A stretch of 64,000 nt of DNA. Source: Terasakiella pusilla DSM 6293 (GTDB lineage: Bacteria > Pseudomonadota > Alphaproteobacteria > Rhodospirillales > Terasakiellaceae). The translations under genes were made by a program, and so were the position numbers. The notes beneath the pieces are model-generated. The model was not told the DNA's origin and made no database searches. It worked only from the letters and a program-made list of their open reading frames with translations. The stretch is from NCBI RefSeq assembly GCF_000688235.1, contig NZ_JHYO01000013.1:1-64000 (forward strand), in the 5' to 3' direction. Positions 55,358 to 63,325 of this stretch are shown one piece after another. How positions within the stretch are numbered: the first letter of the stretch is position 1; each line of letters starts with the position of its first letter.

Positions 55358-56194
55358 ATGAAAACGCCCTTGCTCAGTCTACTTTTTGCGCTCGCCCTCC
55401 ACAGCACCGCCTCGGCCCAGTCCCCCTTGGTGGAAGAAACCCCGTTTGGTAAAACTGATTGGCAAGGCGGATATGTGGAAGCAACAGGCCAAGGCACGTC
55501 GCGCTATATGGGCAACCGCATTCAGGAAGAACTGATGGCGAAACAAGCCGCGCGCACCACCGCCCAAGCCCGTTTGCTGGAACTGGTCAAAGGCGTGCGC
55601 CTAACCGGCCTGTCCACACTGGGTGCAGAAGCACAAGGCGATACCCGTGCGGCGACCCGTATCAAAGGCACCTTACAAGGGGCGCGCACCGTCACAGAAA
55701 CCGTGACATGGCATAAGGATGAAAGCAGCCGACGCGGCGAGGTTGTCTTTGCAGAAGTCACCCTGCGCCTTTGTACTCAGCCAACCTGTACGGAAACGAC
55801 GCAGAATTTAACCACCGCAAGCCTGACCCCACCTGTCACACCAAGTGAAAGCCCAAAACCGGCTGCACCTGAAGCCATCAACGGGTTGATCATTGATCTT
55901 GATAATGCTCTCTATCTGCCAGCTTTATCCCCGTCGATTATCAACGAAGACGGCACAGTGCTTTATTCTCAAGATACCGTCCCCGCCGCGACCGCGCGGG
56001 AAAAAGGCCTGATCCATTACACCAAAACTGTCGAACAGGCCCGCAAGCTTGCGATCAGCGGAGATTCCCCCTTGGTGCTGAGCGCCCAGCGTATTACCAA
56101 GGACAACCGCATCGTCTTGTCCAATGCCGATGGGGAACGCTTTGTCGAGACACAGGCCGCCCACCAAGGCCGTGTCATCGTGGCGTTGGATTAA
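55358..56194 (+). CDS. LPP20/FlgP-like exported protein
   Basis: A 278-residue protein with a signal peptide (TPLLSLLFALALHSTASA). The central part (GYVEATGQGTSRYMGNR, AKQAARTTAQARLLELVKG, RLTGLSTLGAEAQGD, GEVVFAEVTLRLC) matches the LPP20/FlgP family. Those are outer-membrane or flagellar-ring proteins, usually lipoproteins; here there is no lipobox. CAAAGG lies 7 bases before ATG 55358, deciding the start. It follows the unknown protein after 77 bases and is followed after 4 bases by a lytic transglycosylase gene. Confidence 0.7.
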   Translation: MKTPLLSLLFALALHSTASAQSPLVEETPFGKTDWQGGYVEATGQGTSRYMGNRIQEELMAKQAARTTAQARLLELVKGVRLTGLSTLGAEAQGDTRAATRIKGTLQGARTVTETVTWHKDESSRRGEVVFAEVTLRLCTQPTCTETTQNLTTASLTPPVTPSESPKPAAPEAINGLIIDLDNALYLPALSPSIINEDGTVLYSQDTVPAATAREKGLIHYTKTVEQARKLAISGDSPLVLSAQRITKDNRIVLSNADGERFVETQAAHQGRVIVALD

Positions 56195-56198
56195 GGCC

Positions 56199-57380
56199 AT
56201 GAGAGGCGGTTTCACCTTTCCAGCCCTAACCCTTGGCCTGTTGATCGGTTTTCACCTTAGCATCCCTGAGGCGCGGTCTGACTGGCTCGATCAAATGGAT
56301 GCGCAATTTGACGCAACCTTCCAACAAACGGACGCCGCCTTTGACAAAGCCATGCAAGACGGTGTTGACGAACTGGATCACGAACTCAGCGCCATCTGGG
56401 GGGAGGCCCGCGCCCTGCCAGAACCGAAAAAATGGGTCGGCTACAGCAAGGACCGCCAGACCCGCATTATCGTTGATTACGACAAAGGCGAGATGAGCCT
56501 TGAAGGGTTTGACAAATCCCAAGTCGATCTGCAACGCGAGTTCAGCGACATTCTGCTGGAAGACAGCGAAGGCCTTAATCAGCGCGCGATCTTACGCGAC
56601 CGCCTGATCCAGAAAACCAGAACATTTTCCAAAGCCCCCGCGCCTTCGCCCCGCTTTACGCCTTCCCGTCCTGAACATAGCCAAAACACAAAACGCCGCG
56701 CAATCAAGTGGCGCCAACCCCATGAGCTCTCCCGCCTTGTGGAGCCTCGCACGCGCCCCGTATTTGTGAGTTTGCCCAAATCAGGCAAGGCGAGACAACT
56801 TAATCGCCTCAGCATCAAGCTGCGCAAAGACCGTGACCATCTCACGGCGGAAACCTTGCGCCCCTCGCTGGATGAAGCCGCGCTGACCTATGCCTTGCCG
56901 CGCTCCCTTCTGCTGTCCATGATCAAAAATGAAAGTTCGTTTAATCCGCGCGCCCGTTCCCATGCCAATGCCTTGGGACTGATGCAACTGGTCCCGACCA
57001 GCGGCGGGAAAGAGGCCTATAGCTATCTCAAAGGTGAAAGCCTGATCCCCAGCGCCGACGTCCTTTATGACCCCCATGAAAATATCATGCTGGGCGCAAC
57101 TTATCTGCACCTGTTGAACACCCGATATTTTGGGGATGTAAAAGACAAACAGACCCGCCGCCACCTGATCATTGCCGCCTATAACACCGGAGCGGGCAAT
57201 GTCGCCAAGGCCTTTACCGGCACCATGAAACTCAAAGCCGCCATCAAAAAAATCAACAAAATGAGCGCGGATGACGTCTATGACCATCTTATCGCCCATT
57301 TACCTTATGACGAAACCAGAACCTATCTGGCACGGGTCACAAAAGACACCCAAACCTATGCCTGCTGGGACAATGCCTAA
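56199..57380 (+). CDS. MltC-like membrane-bound lytic transglycosylase
   Basis: A 393-residue periplasmic enzyme cleaving peptidoglycan glycan strands. It has a signal peptide, then an MltC-type N-terminal domain (KWVGYSKDRQTRIIVDYDKGEMSLEGF), a proline-rich basic linker, and a C-terminal SLT domain with the catalytic Glu245 in MIKNESSFNPRA. GLMQLVPTSGG and AAYNTGAGNV are the other SLT motifs. A lipobox is not evident, unlike E. coli MltC. It lies 4 bases after the LPP20-like gene, consistent with a job in opening the wall for an envelope structure. Confidence 0.88.
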   Translation: MRGGFTFPALTLGLLIGFHLSIPEARSDWLDQMDAQFDATFQQTDAAFDKAMQDGVDELDHELSAIWGEARALPEPKKWVGYSKDRQTRIIVDYDKGEMSLEGFDKSQVDLQREFSDILLEDSEGLNQRAILRDRLIQKTRTFSKAPAPSPRFTPSRPEHSQNTKRRAIKWRQPHELSRLVEPRTRPVFVSLPKSGKARQLNRLSIKLRKDRDHLTAETLRPSLDEAALTYALPRSLLLSMIKNESSFNPRARSHANALGLMQLVPTSGGKEAYSYLKGESLIPSADVLYDPHENIMLGATYLHLLNTRYFGDVKDKQTRRHLIIAAYNTGAGNVAKAFTGTMKLKAAIKKINKMSADDVYDHLIAHLPYDETRTYLARVTKDTQTYACWDNA

Positions 57381-57404
57381 TGCGATTTGCAAAAGAGGAT
57401 TGAA

Positions 57405-57935
57405 ATGAAAAAACTTGCCGCAAGCCTTCTCGCCCTTGGTTTTCTAAGCGCCTGTCAGACCACAGGTAACCTGCGCCCCGGCGAAGTGATGGGCACAGAT
57501 ATCGGGAGCATTTTAATCGACGAATCGGGTGCGCCCGTTTCCTCAAAAGCTGCTGAAGATAAAATGAACATCGAAATTGACAAGGCGCTGTATTTCTCCC
57601 CCAATGGACTAACGACCCAATGGTATGCCGGTTTTGATGCACGCATGCGTCCACTGGCAAATGTCACCAACCGCCGTGATCGCGATTGCCGGCGTTTTCG
57701 TCACGGTGTCATGATTGACGGGAACTGGCATAACGGCACGGCAGTGGCCTGTCGCGAAAATAACGTGGCTTGGTATTTGATCAGCAATCAATGGGACCGT
57801 CAGCCAGATGACGTGCGTGGCCCGCACAAGCAACGCCCTCGTGGTACATGGCAAAACCTGTCTGATGAGCTGCGCGGCAATCCCCATGCCCAATCCAATG
57901 ATGATTTTGGACCACGCACAGATAAAGGGTGGTAA
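57405..57935 (+). CDS. Lipoprotein, RT0821/Lpp0805-like surface antigen family
   Basis: A 176-residue protein with a lipoprotein signal (LLALGFLSAC, Cys at about residue 17). The mature part has NRRDRDCRRFRHGVMIDG and WHNGTAVACRENNVAWYLI, the Cys-framed pattern of the RT0821/Lpp0805 surface-antigen family, with an RGTWQNL tail. GAGG stands 6 bases before ATG 57405. It is 24 bases after the transglycosylase gene and closes the run of exported proteins. Its role is unknown. Confidence 0.75.
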   Translation: MKKLAASLLALGFLSACQTTGNLRPGEVMGTDIGSILIDESGAPVSSKAAEDKMNIEIDKALYFSPNGLTTQWYAGFDARMRPLANVTNRRDRDCRRFRHGVMIDGNWHNGTAVACRENNVAWYLISNQWDRQPDDVRGPHKQRPRGTWQNLSDELRGNPHAQSNDDFGPRTDKGW

Positions 57936-58054
57936 ACATCAACTCGTCAACCTTAGGAATTATCGACCATAAACTGATCATTTCCTCTTTTAACCCAATC
58001 TAAAGGTATCTATGTTAGAGATGGGTAATTAAGAAATTTAATAGGGTCAAATGT

Positions 58055-59005
58055 GTGTTTATCGATGACGAAGAAGGCACAGACGATGCGCTGTTGACGC
58101 ATCAAACGCTGATTGACACGCAAGAACGTCTGGGCGCTTTGTTGGACCTGATGCCAACAGGGCTGATTATTCACCAGATGCAAGGGATCCTCTATGCCAA
58201 CCAACAGGCTTTGTCCCTGTTGCAACAAACAGAAAGCAGCGTCACCGGCAAGCACTTCCTCGACTTCACCAACACAGAAGTCCGCGAGGAATGTGGCGAG
58301 TTATTTATGCGCAGCTTTATGCAGGATAAACCCGTGCAGTTTCCGCAAATCAAACTTATGGGGGCACCGGATGGCCCGCGCTACATCAAGGCCACCGCAG
58401 GCCGCCTCCCGTGGGAAGGAACGACAGTTGTCCAGTTGCTGCTGGAAGATATCACCGAACTGAAGCTCAAAGCCGACGAACTGGAAAACCTGACCTTCCA
58501 CGATGTCCTGACTGGCACCTTCAATCGCCGCTACTTCATCGAACAGGCCGAACAGCTGATCGCCAGCGCGCTATCGGACAACACCCATTTCAGCCTGCTG
58601 ATTTTTGATGTGGACTGGTTTAAACAGGTGAATGATACCTATGGGCATCTGGCAGGGGATGAAGCGCTGAAAGCCATCGTCGATGTCTGGCACGCCAACA
58701 CCCGCAATGAAGTCAAGGGGGCGCGCAACCTTGATGGCAAACTCGCCCGGATCGGCGGGGAGGAGTTTGCCATTTTCCTGCCGGATATTGGGTTGGAACG
58801 CGCCTGCACCATCGCCGAACGCATCAGATCAGCCATCGAAGCCCACAACATTGAATATGGCGGGCGCACATTTAACATCACCGCCAGCTTTGGCGTCACC
58901 GACCTGCGCGCGGGAGATAAAAAACTGGACGACCTGATCCGCCGCGCTGATATTGCCCTTTACCGCGCCAAAGAAAATGGACGCAACCGCGTCGAAAGTG
59001 AATAA
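58055..59005 (+). CDS. PAS-GGDEF diguanylate cyclase
   Basis: A 316-residue cytoplasmic protein with a PAS domain (about 22-138) and a GGDEF domain (about 145-316). The active site is GGEEF at 234-238, with LIFDVDWFKQVNDTYGH before it, so synthesis of c-di-GMP is expected. An RxxD element (224-227) is one residue further from GGEEF than the standard inhibitory I-site, because of a small insertion. The start is a GTG; no ATG is available and AGGG lies about 10 bases upstream. It is flanked by an exported-protein run and the Lon-like operon. Confidence 0.88.
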   Translation: MFIDDEEGTDDALLTHQTLIDTQERLGALLDLMPTGLIIHQMQGILYANQQALSLLQQTESSVTGKHFLDFTNTEVREECGELFMRSFMQDKPVQFPQIKLMGAPDGPRYIKATAGRLPWEGTTVVQLLLEDITELKLKADELENLTFHDVLTGTFNRRYFIEQAEQLIASALSDNTHFSLLIFDVDWFKQVNDTYGHLAGDEALKAIVDVWHANTRNEVKGARNLDGKLARIGGEEFAIFLPDIGLERACTIAERIRSAIEAHNIEYGGRTFNITASFGVTDLRAGDKKLDDLIRRADIALYRAKENGRNRVESE

Positions 59006-59098
59006 CCCGCCAGAAAAAAACGCCCTAATCCTTCCCTACTGGACCTATGGTTGTTTTTAGATAAAATAGGGGAAAACAGGAAGGAAGGACAACACCTC

Positions 59099-60724
59099 AT
59101 GGGATCGGAAGAACTGCTGCTGGAAGCAGGAAAAAGCGAAGAACTTGCCGCCGCACTCCATACCTTGAGTGAAACCGAGGTCAATGGTGAGCCGAAGTAT
59201 ACCCCGGCGATCTGTCGTGAAATTGGCAAGATGATCGTTTGTCGTACCTATGCGACCCCGTTGCTGGAACTTTGCCACCTGATTGCCGCCGCAAGCCAAC
59301 TCAGCGGTCCGAAAGGGCGCTACGAGTATTTTTTCTGGGACAGCGGCCTTGCCCGATCTGGCAGCTTTTATGCCTATTGCAAACAGAACCTGATCGCTCG
59401 TCCGACCGACAGCCTCAGCCTCAATCAACAGGCTTTAACCCTTCACTTAAACGATACAAACTTTGCCATCCAATTTGGTCGCATGCCGGTTTTATCTGCT
59501 TTGCTGGAATTTTTACTCACCAGTATTGGCTATAGCGAACTGGATGAAACATTGCAGGCCGTCACCCGGAAAATCCCAAAAAAACAAGAGGTTTCCGCCT
59601 GCGCCAATGAACTCTCACGCCAGCTTTATGCCTATTTAAAAGATCATCTGCCCACCGCACAGTCTCAACGCAAATACCGCCAGATATTGGCTTATTGCGA
59701 AAATGACGTCAGTACGATCACCGACCCCCTCATCCTTGATTTCTGGCAAGATGCCTCGCGTGAAACGGACAAGTCCAGTGACTTTAAGACCTTTGAAAGC
59801 GTGACCCTTGGCTTCATCCGTCTGATACAGGCCGTCGAAGGGGCCGAAGACCTTGCCGCCCTGCGCCACACCGCCAGCATCGGCCTGGACCGTGACGCCG
59901 GAGAGATTGACCCGAATATGCTCAGTCAGACACTGGATACGGTTCAAGAAACCCTGTCTCCTCTGCTTAAACTCGCTGAGGAGCCGATGGCTCAGATTAA
60001 GTTCCTCAACAAGTTGGAAGCTCAAAACCTGGAACACTTGCTAAACGCCGGTACATTGGCCCTGCGCCTCCCTCTCTCTATTCTGCGCTGCAATGTTTTC
60101 GCCAAACCACAAGCTCGCCTGACCCAGGCCTTGCGCGCAAAAGCCAGCCCCAAAGATCTGCAAGCCATTATTGCCGCGGGGCCGGAGGAAACCTATCAAG
60201 ACCGTCAGATTGCCTATCAAAACCTGATTGCCCAGATCCAGCGCAGCCTGTACGCCAGCCTATATGCCTTGAGCCAGAATCGACGACGTGAGGCCATTTC
60301 CCTCCTGTTAAAGCTCGCCCCCGGTATCGATTTCACGCCCCTTGGGACTCATCTCATTGATCGGGAAATCGGCGATAATGTGGTGACGTTGCAACAATCT
60401 ACGATCGCGGATCATTTCATGACAATCTTAAAGGATGAGAACGAGGTTGGTGCTGATATTGCGGAGGTGATGAGCCAAGCCGAAACCGCTTATAAAGGCA
60501 TGTCCCGCAAGGGTTTTAAAGAAGCGGCCCATACCCAGTCGGACCGAAGCGAAGCCTATATTGAAGGTGCAAACCTTCTGTTTGAAATCTCACAGGATAT
60601 TGAAGCCTATCTGGAACGGCTTGAGGGCCTGCCCCTTGCCGGCAACGGTTGGCAAGCCCAATTCTCCCACGACCGCGCCACCTTTTCCACCCAATTTAGC
60701 CACATCTATGGGAGCCCGTCATGA
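59099..60724 (+). CDS. Unknown protein A of the Lon-like-domain operon
   Basis: A 541-residue protein I cannot assign. It is soluble and mainly helical, with no signal peptide or membrane segment. Recognisable stretches include the aromatic YEYFFWDSGLARSGSFYAYC, a central helical region (LRHTASIGLDRDAGEIDPNMLSQTLDTVQETLSPLL) and a C-terminal GFKEAAHTQSDRSEAYIEGAN. I start at ATG 59099, with GGAAGGA about 9-15 bases upstream; the frame is open from a TTG at 59051. Its stop overlaps the next ATG (ATGA), so it is coupled to protein B. Confidence 0.7.
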   Translation: MGSEELLLEAGKSEELAAALHTLSETEVNGEPKYTPAICREIGKMIVCRTYATPLLELCHLIAAASQLSGPKGRYEYFFWDSGLARSGSFYAYCKQNLIARPTDSLSLNQQALTLHLNDTNFAIQFGRMPVLSALLEFLLTSIGYSELDETLQAVTRKIPKKQEVSACANELSRQLYAYLKDHLPTAQSQRKYRQILAYCENDVSTITDPLILDFWQDASRETDKSSDFKTFESVTLGFIRLIQAVEGAEDLAALRHTASIGLDRDAGEIDPNMLSQTLDTVQETLSPLLKLAEEPMAQIKFLNKLEAQNLEHLLNAGTLALRLPLSILRCNVFAKPQARLTQALRAKASPKDLQAIIAAGPEETYQDRQIAYQNLIAQIQRSLYASLYALSQNRRREAISLLLKLAPGIDFTPLGTHLIDREIGDNVVTLQQSTIADHFMTILKDENEVGADIAEVMSQAETAYKGMSRKGFKEAAHTQSDRSEAYIEGANLLFEISQDIEAYLERLEGLPLAGNGWQAQFSHDRATFSTQFSHIYGSPS

Positions 60725-61245
60725 TAGATCCCTCTGATAAAGAGGCGGAAGCCCTCTTCATCGCCCTTGATACATTGGACCAAATCAGCCGACCTGATCC
60801 CGACCTGCCACGCAAAATCGGGTTCAATGAACTTTATGCCTATGCAAACGATCCTGACCATTCTCCCGCCTCGGACCTGATCGCAGCGTTATCAACCAGC
60901 CTTGACCTGCGCCGCGACCTAAAACGCTTGCTCGACAAACAAGCCCTTGCCCATCTACCACGCGTTGCGGCTGCCAGTAGCGGGGAGGTGACGGAACGCG
61001 AAGGCGATGGCTTTACCTTGCGCCTCAAACCATCCAAGGCACAGGAAGATCAGGTTTACCTGCTGATACAGGCGCTAGACCGCGACGATTCCCCCCGTCT
61101 GCTTTTTGTGGAGGACGAAGACGCAACACTTCATCGCCTTGTCATTGATGATTTTCTGGAAGGTGAAGCCCAAATTCTCCTAAATTTGCAGGATGGCATT
61201 TTGAAAGCCTTGCGAAATGTGAAAAGTAGCGTCATTCTGCGCTGA
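60721..61245 (+). CDS. Unknown protein B of the Lon-like-domain operon
   Basis: A 174-residue soluble, acidic protein I do not recognise. The first half is helical (EALFIALDTLDQISRPDPDLP, FNELYAYANDPDHSPASDLIAALSTSLDLRRDLKRLL). The second half is beta-rich (GFTLRLKPSKAQEDQVYLLIQALDRDD, LFVEDEDATLHRLVIDDFLEGEAQILL). It overlaps the genes on both sides (4 bases upstream, 1 base downstream), which suggests fixed stoichiometry with A and C. Confidence 0.7.
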   Translation: MIDPSDKEAEALFIALDTLDQISRPDPDLPRKIGFNELYAYANDPDHSPASDLIAALSTSLDLRRDLKRLLDKQALAHLPRVAAASSGEVTEREGDGFTLRLKPSKAQEDQVYLLIQALDRDDSPRLLFVEDEDATLHRLVIDDFLEGEAQILLNLQDGILKALRNVKSSVILR

Positions 61246-62498
61246 TGAACGTACGCATTTATATCGCGACCACTGAAGGTCCAGTTGAAGTCCAGCGCAT
61301 CACCAAGGAAGACCCCGATGTGCGCTCTGTTGTCTGTGTCAATGGCACGGCCAAAGCGCTACCTATTTCGCGTGATTATGATGCTTTTGTCAAAGAACCG
61401 ACAGGCGTGATCCAGCGTTCTTTCGGGCATCCGGCCTATCGCATGGATGTCTCTGCCCCCATTACATCCGGCAATAGCTGGCAGCTTGGGGCTTTCGTTG
61501 CCCATGCCTTCCATGCAGAAGACAGGTTGGCTGGCCCAGAGGATAACGTGGATAACGCCCTTTGGCTGACGGGGGAACTGGATCGTGACCTTAACGTGCG
61601 CCCCGTTGATCACATTAAAGACAAGCTCATTGCCTCACGCGATCTGTTTACAAAAATGCGCGAAGACGATGTGCGCCTGTTTTGTTTTATCCCCGGTGGT
61701 CCGGGCTTGGTCCCGGAAGATGAATTTCTGGAAGAACTGACCATTGACGGTGACTTGCTGCGTCTGGAATCCATTGTGGATATGCACCGCATCGTGCGCC
61801 GCTTTGACCTCAACGACCCCTATCCCATCGAGGAAGAAGAAGACACAGAAGACGATGACGATCTGGATGAAGAGGGCGTCATTGATCTTTACAAACAACA
61901 AGATACCGATGCCGCCCCGATCAAGGATCACAGCCTCTTAAAAGCACTGTTGCTGGCAGGGGCTATCATTGCCATGCTGGTTGGGCTTTATCTGCAATTT
62001 GAAGATAATATCCGCGCGTTGCGGGCCAATGGCCTACAACTTGGCATCAGCGAACTGCGCGCCCATCCCGATACCGGATGCAACGCGCCTGAGAAACTGC
62101 CGCTGGTGCGCGATGGCAACAGCTTCCCCAGCAGTGCCTTAGACGGGTTATGCGCGCTAGAAATCACACTGAACAATCGTGGCACCCCGACCTATATGTG
62201 GGCCTTTGCCCAACGCATCGAAGATGGCCATTTTTTGTTAGCCGATCGCGAAAGTCTGGTGGAGCCCAAACGCCAAAAAGGCTTGATCGGCTGGCGCATC
62301 GTCCTGCCCAAACGCCTAAACAAAAGCATTGATTATCGCTTGGTCGCCCTCGCGTCTAATGCCCCGTTAGGGGATGCGATCAACCGGATGCTACGCCGTA
62401 GCCTGAGCGAGGAAAAACCCGACTGGCAAACCCTGAAAGCCCAGTTGGAAGAAGAAGATATCACGGTCTTAAGCGCGCTTCATTCCCTAGAGAAATAA
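61245..62498 (+). CDS. Membrane protein C with Lon-type (S16-like) protease domain and DUF4384-like tail
   Basis: A 417-residue protein in three parts. The N-terminal domain resembles the Lon proteolytic domain: a TSGNSWQLGAFVAHAF helix with Ser78, and TGELDRDLNVRPVDHIKDKL with Lys125. These match the Lon catalytic Ser helix and the TGEI...G.V.P.GG.KEK segment, and the Ser-Lys distance of 47 compares with 43 in E. coli Lon. An acidic linker leads to one membrane helix (232-250). The C-terminal domain (NRGTPTYMWAFAQRIEDGHFLLADRE, IDYRLVALASNAPLG) looks like DUF4384. No AAA+ ATPase is attached. The protease assignment is inference from pattern, though the dyad is aligned. Confidence 0.75.
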   Translation: MNVRIYIATTEGPVEVQRITKEDPDVRSVVCVNGTAKALPISRDYDAFVKEPTGVIQRSFGHPAYRMDVSAPITSGNSWQLGAFVAHAFHAEDRLAGPEDNVDNALWLTGELDRDLNVRPVDHIKDKLIASRDLFTKMREDDVRLFCFIPGGPGLVPEDEFLEELTIDGDLLRLESIVDMHRIVRRFDLNDPYPIEEEEDTEDDDDLDEEGVIDLYKQQDTDAAPIKDHSLLKALLLAGAIIAMLVGLYLQFEDNIRALRANGLQLGISELRAHPDTGCNAPEKLPLVRDGNSFPSSALDGLCALEITLNNRGTPTYMWAFAQRIEDGHFLLADRESLVEPKRQKGLIGWRIVLPKRLNKSIDYRLVALASNAPLGDAINRMLRRSLSEEKPDWQTLKAQLEEEDITVLSALHSLEK

Positions 62499-62506
62499 GC
62501 GAAATC

Positions 62507-63274
62507 TTACCCGATAAACTGTTCCTGAAGGATGCGTTCTTCCAGATTATGTTCTGGATCATACAGCACATTTGAATACAGGCTGCGGTCTTCATAGACC
62601 TTGACCTTGATGACGTCGCGAAACTCGTTAAAGTCCGCCGATACCCCGACAGGGCGCTTATCATCATTCAAAATCTCAAAAGTGACGCGGGCTGAATGAG
62701 GCAGGATCGCACCGCGCCAACGTCTGGGGCGATAGGCCGAAATTGCAGTTAATCCCAACACCCCCGACCCCAACGGCAGAATCGGGCCATAGGCCGACAT
62801 GTTATAGGCCGTCGATCCTGCGGGTGTGGAGATCAAGACCCCGTCACAAACCATTTCCGGCAATCGCACCACATCATCCACGCACACACGGATATGGGCG
62901 GCCTGTCCGGTTTCTCTAAACAGGGAAACTTCGTTAAACGCGATGGCATTGGCTTTTTTACCGCCTTTGCATTCAGCTTCCATGCGCAGGGGATGCAGTT
63001 CGATCGATTGGGTCCGCGCCATGCGTTCGCGCAAATCATCTTCGCGATATTCATTCATCAAAAATCCGACGGAGCCGCGATTCATGCCGAACACAGGCTT
63101 TTTCAGATCCAGATATTTATGGAGCGTACGTAGCATAAAGCCGTCCCCGCCCAGGGCCACAATCACATCGGCCTTATCGGGGCGAACATGATCATACTTA
63201 CCGCAAAGCCGAGACATGGCATCTTGCGCGCTTTCGGATTTCCCGGCGACGAAGGCTATTTTTCGATGTGACAT
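62507..63274 (-). CDS. nadK: NAD kinase
   Basis: A 255-residue enzyme making NADP from NAD and ATP. Visible: GGDGFML at 42-48, GMNRGSVGFLMN, NAIAFNEVSL, and the CDGVLISTPAGSTAYNMSAYGPILP signature, plus the AISAYRPRRWRGAILP block. Length is that of the alphaproteobacterial form. It is 51 bases downstream of moaA on the same strand and may be co-transcribed; the two share no pathway beyond cofactor synthesis. It converges on the Lon-like operon with 8 bases between. Confidence 0.95.
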   Translation of the reverse strand: MSHRKIAFVAGKSESAQDAMSRLCGKYDHVRPDKADVIVALGGDGFMLRTLHKYLDLKKPVFGMNRGSVGFLMNEYREDDLRERMARTQSIELHPLRMEAECKGGKKANAIAFNEVSLFRETGQAAHIRVCVDDVVRLPEMVCDGVLISTPAGSTAYNMSAYGPILPLGSGVLGLTAISAYRPRRWRGAILPHSARVTFEILNDDKRPVGVSADFNEFRDVIKVKVYEDRSLYSNVLYDPEHNLEERILQEQFIG

Positions 63275-63325
63275 GCGTTTTTAAACCAAGTTTCCCACTG
63301 TCTGAGGCGACACTATGACAAAGCT

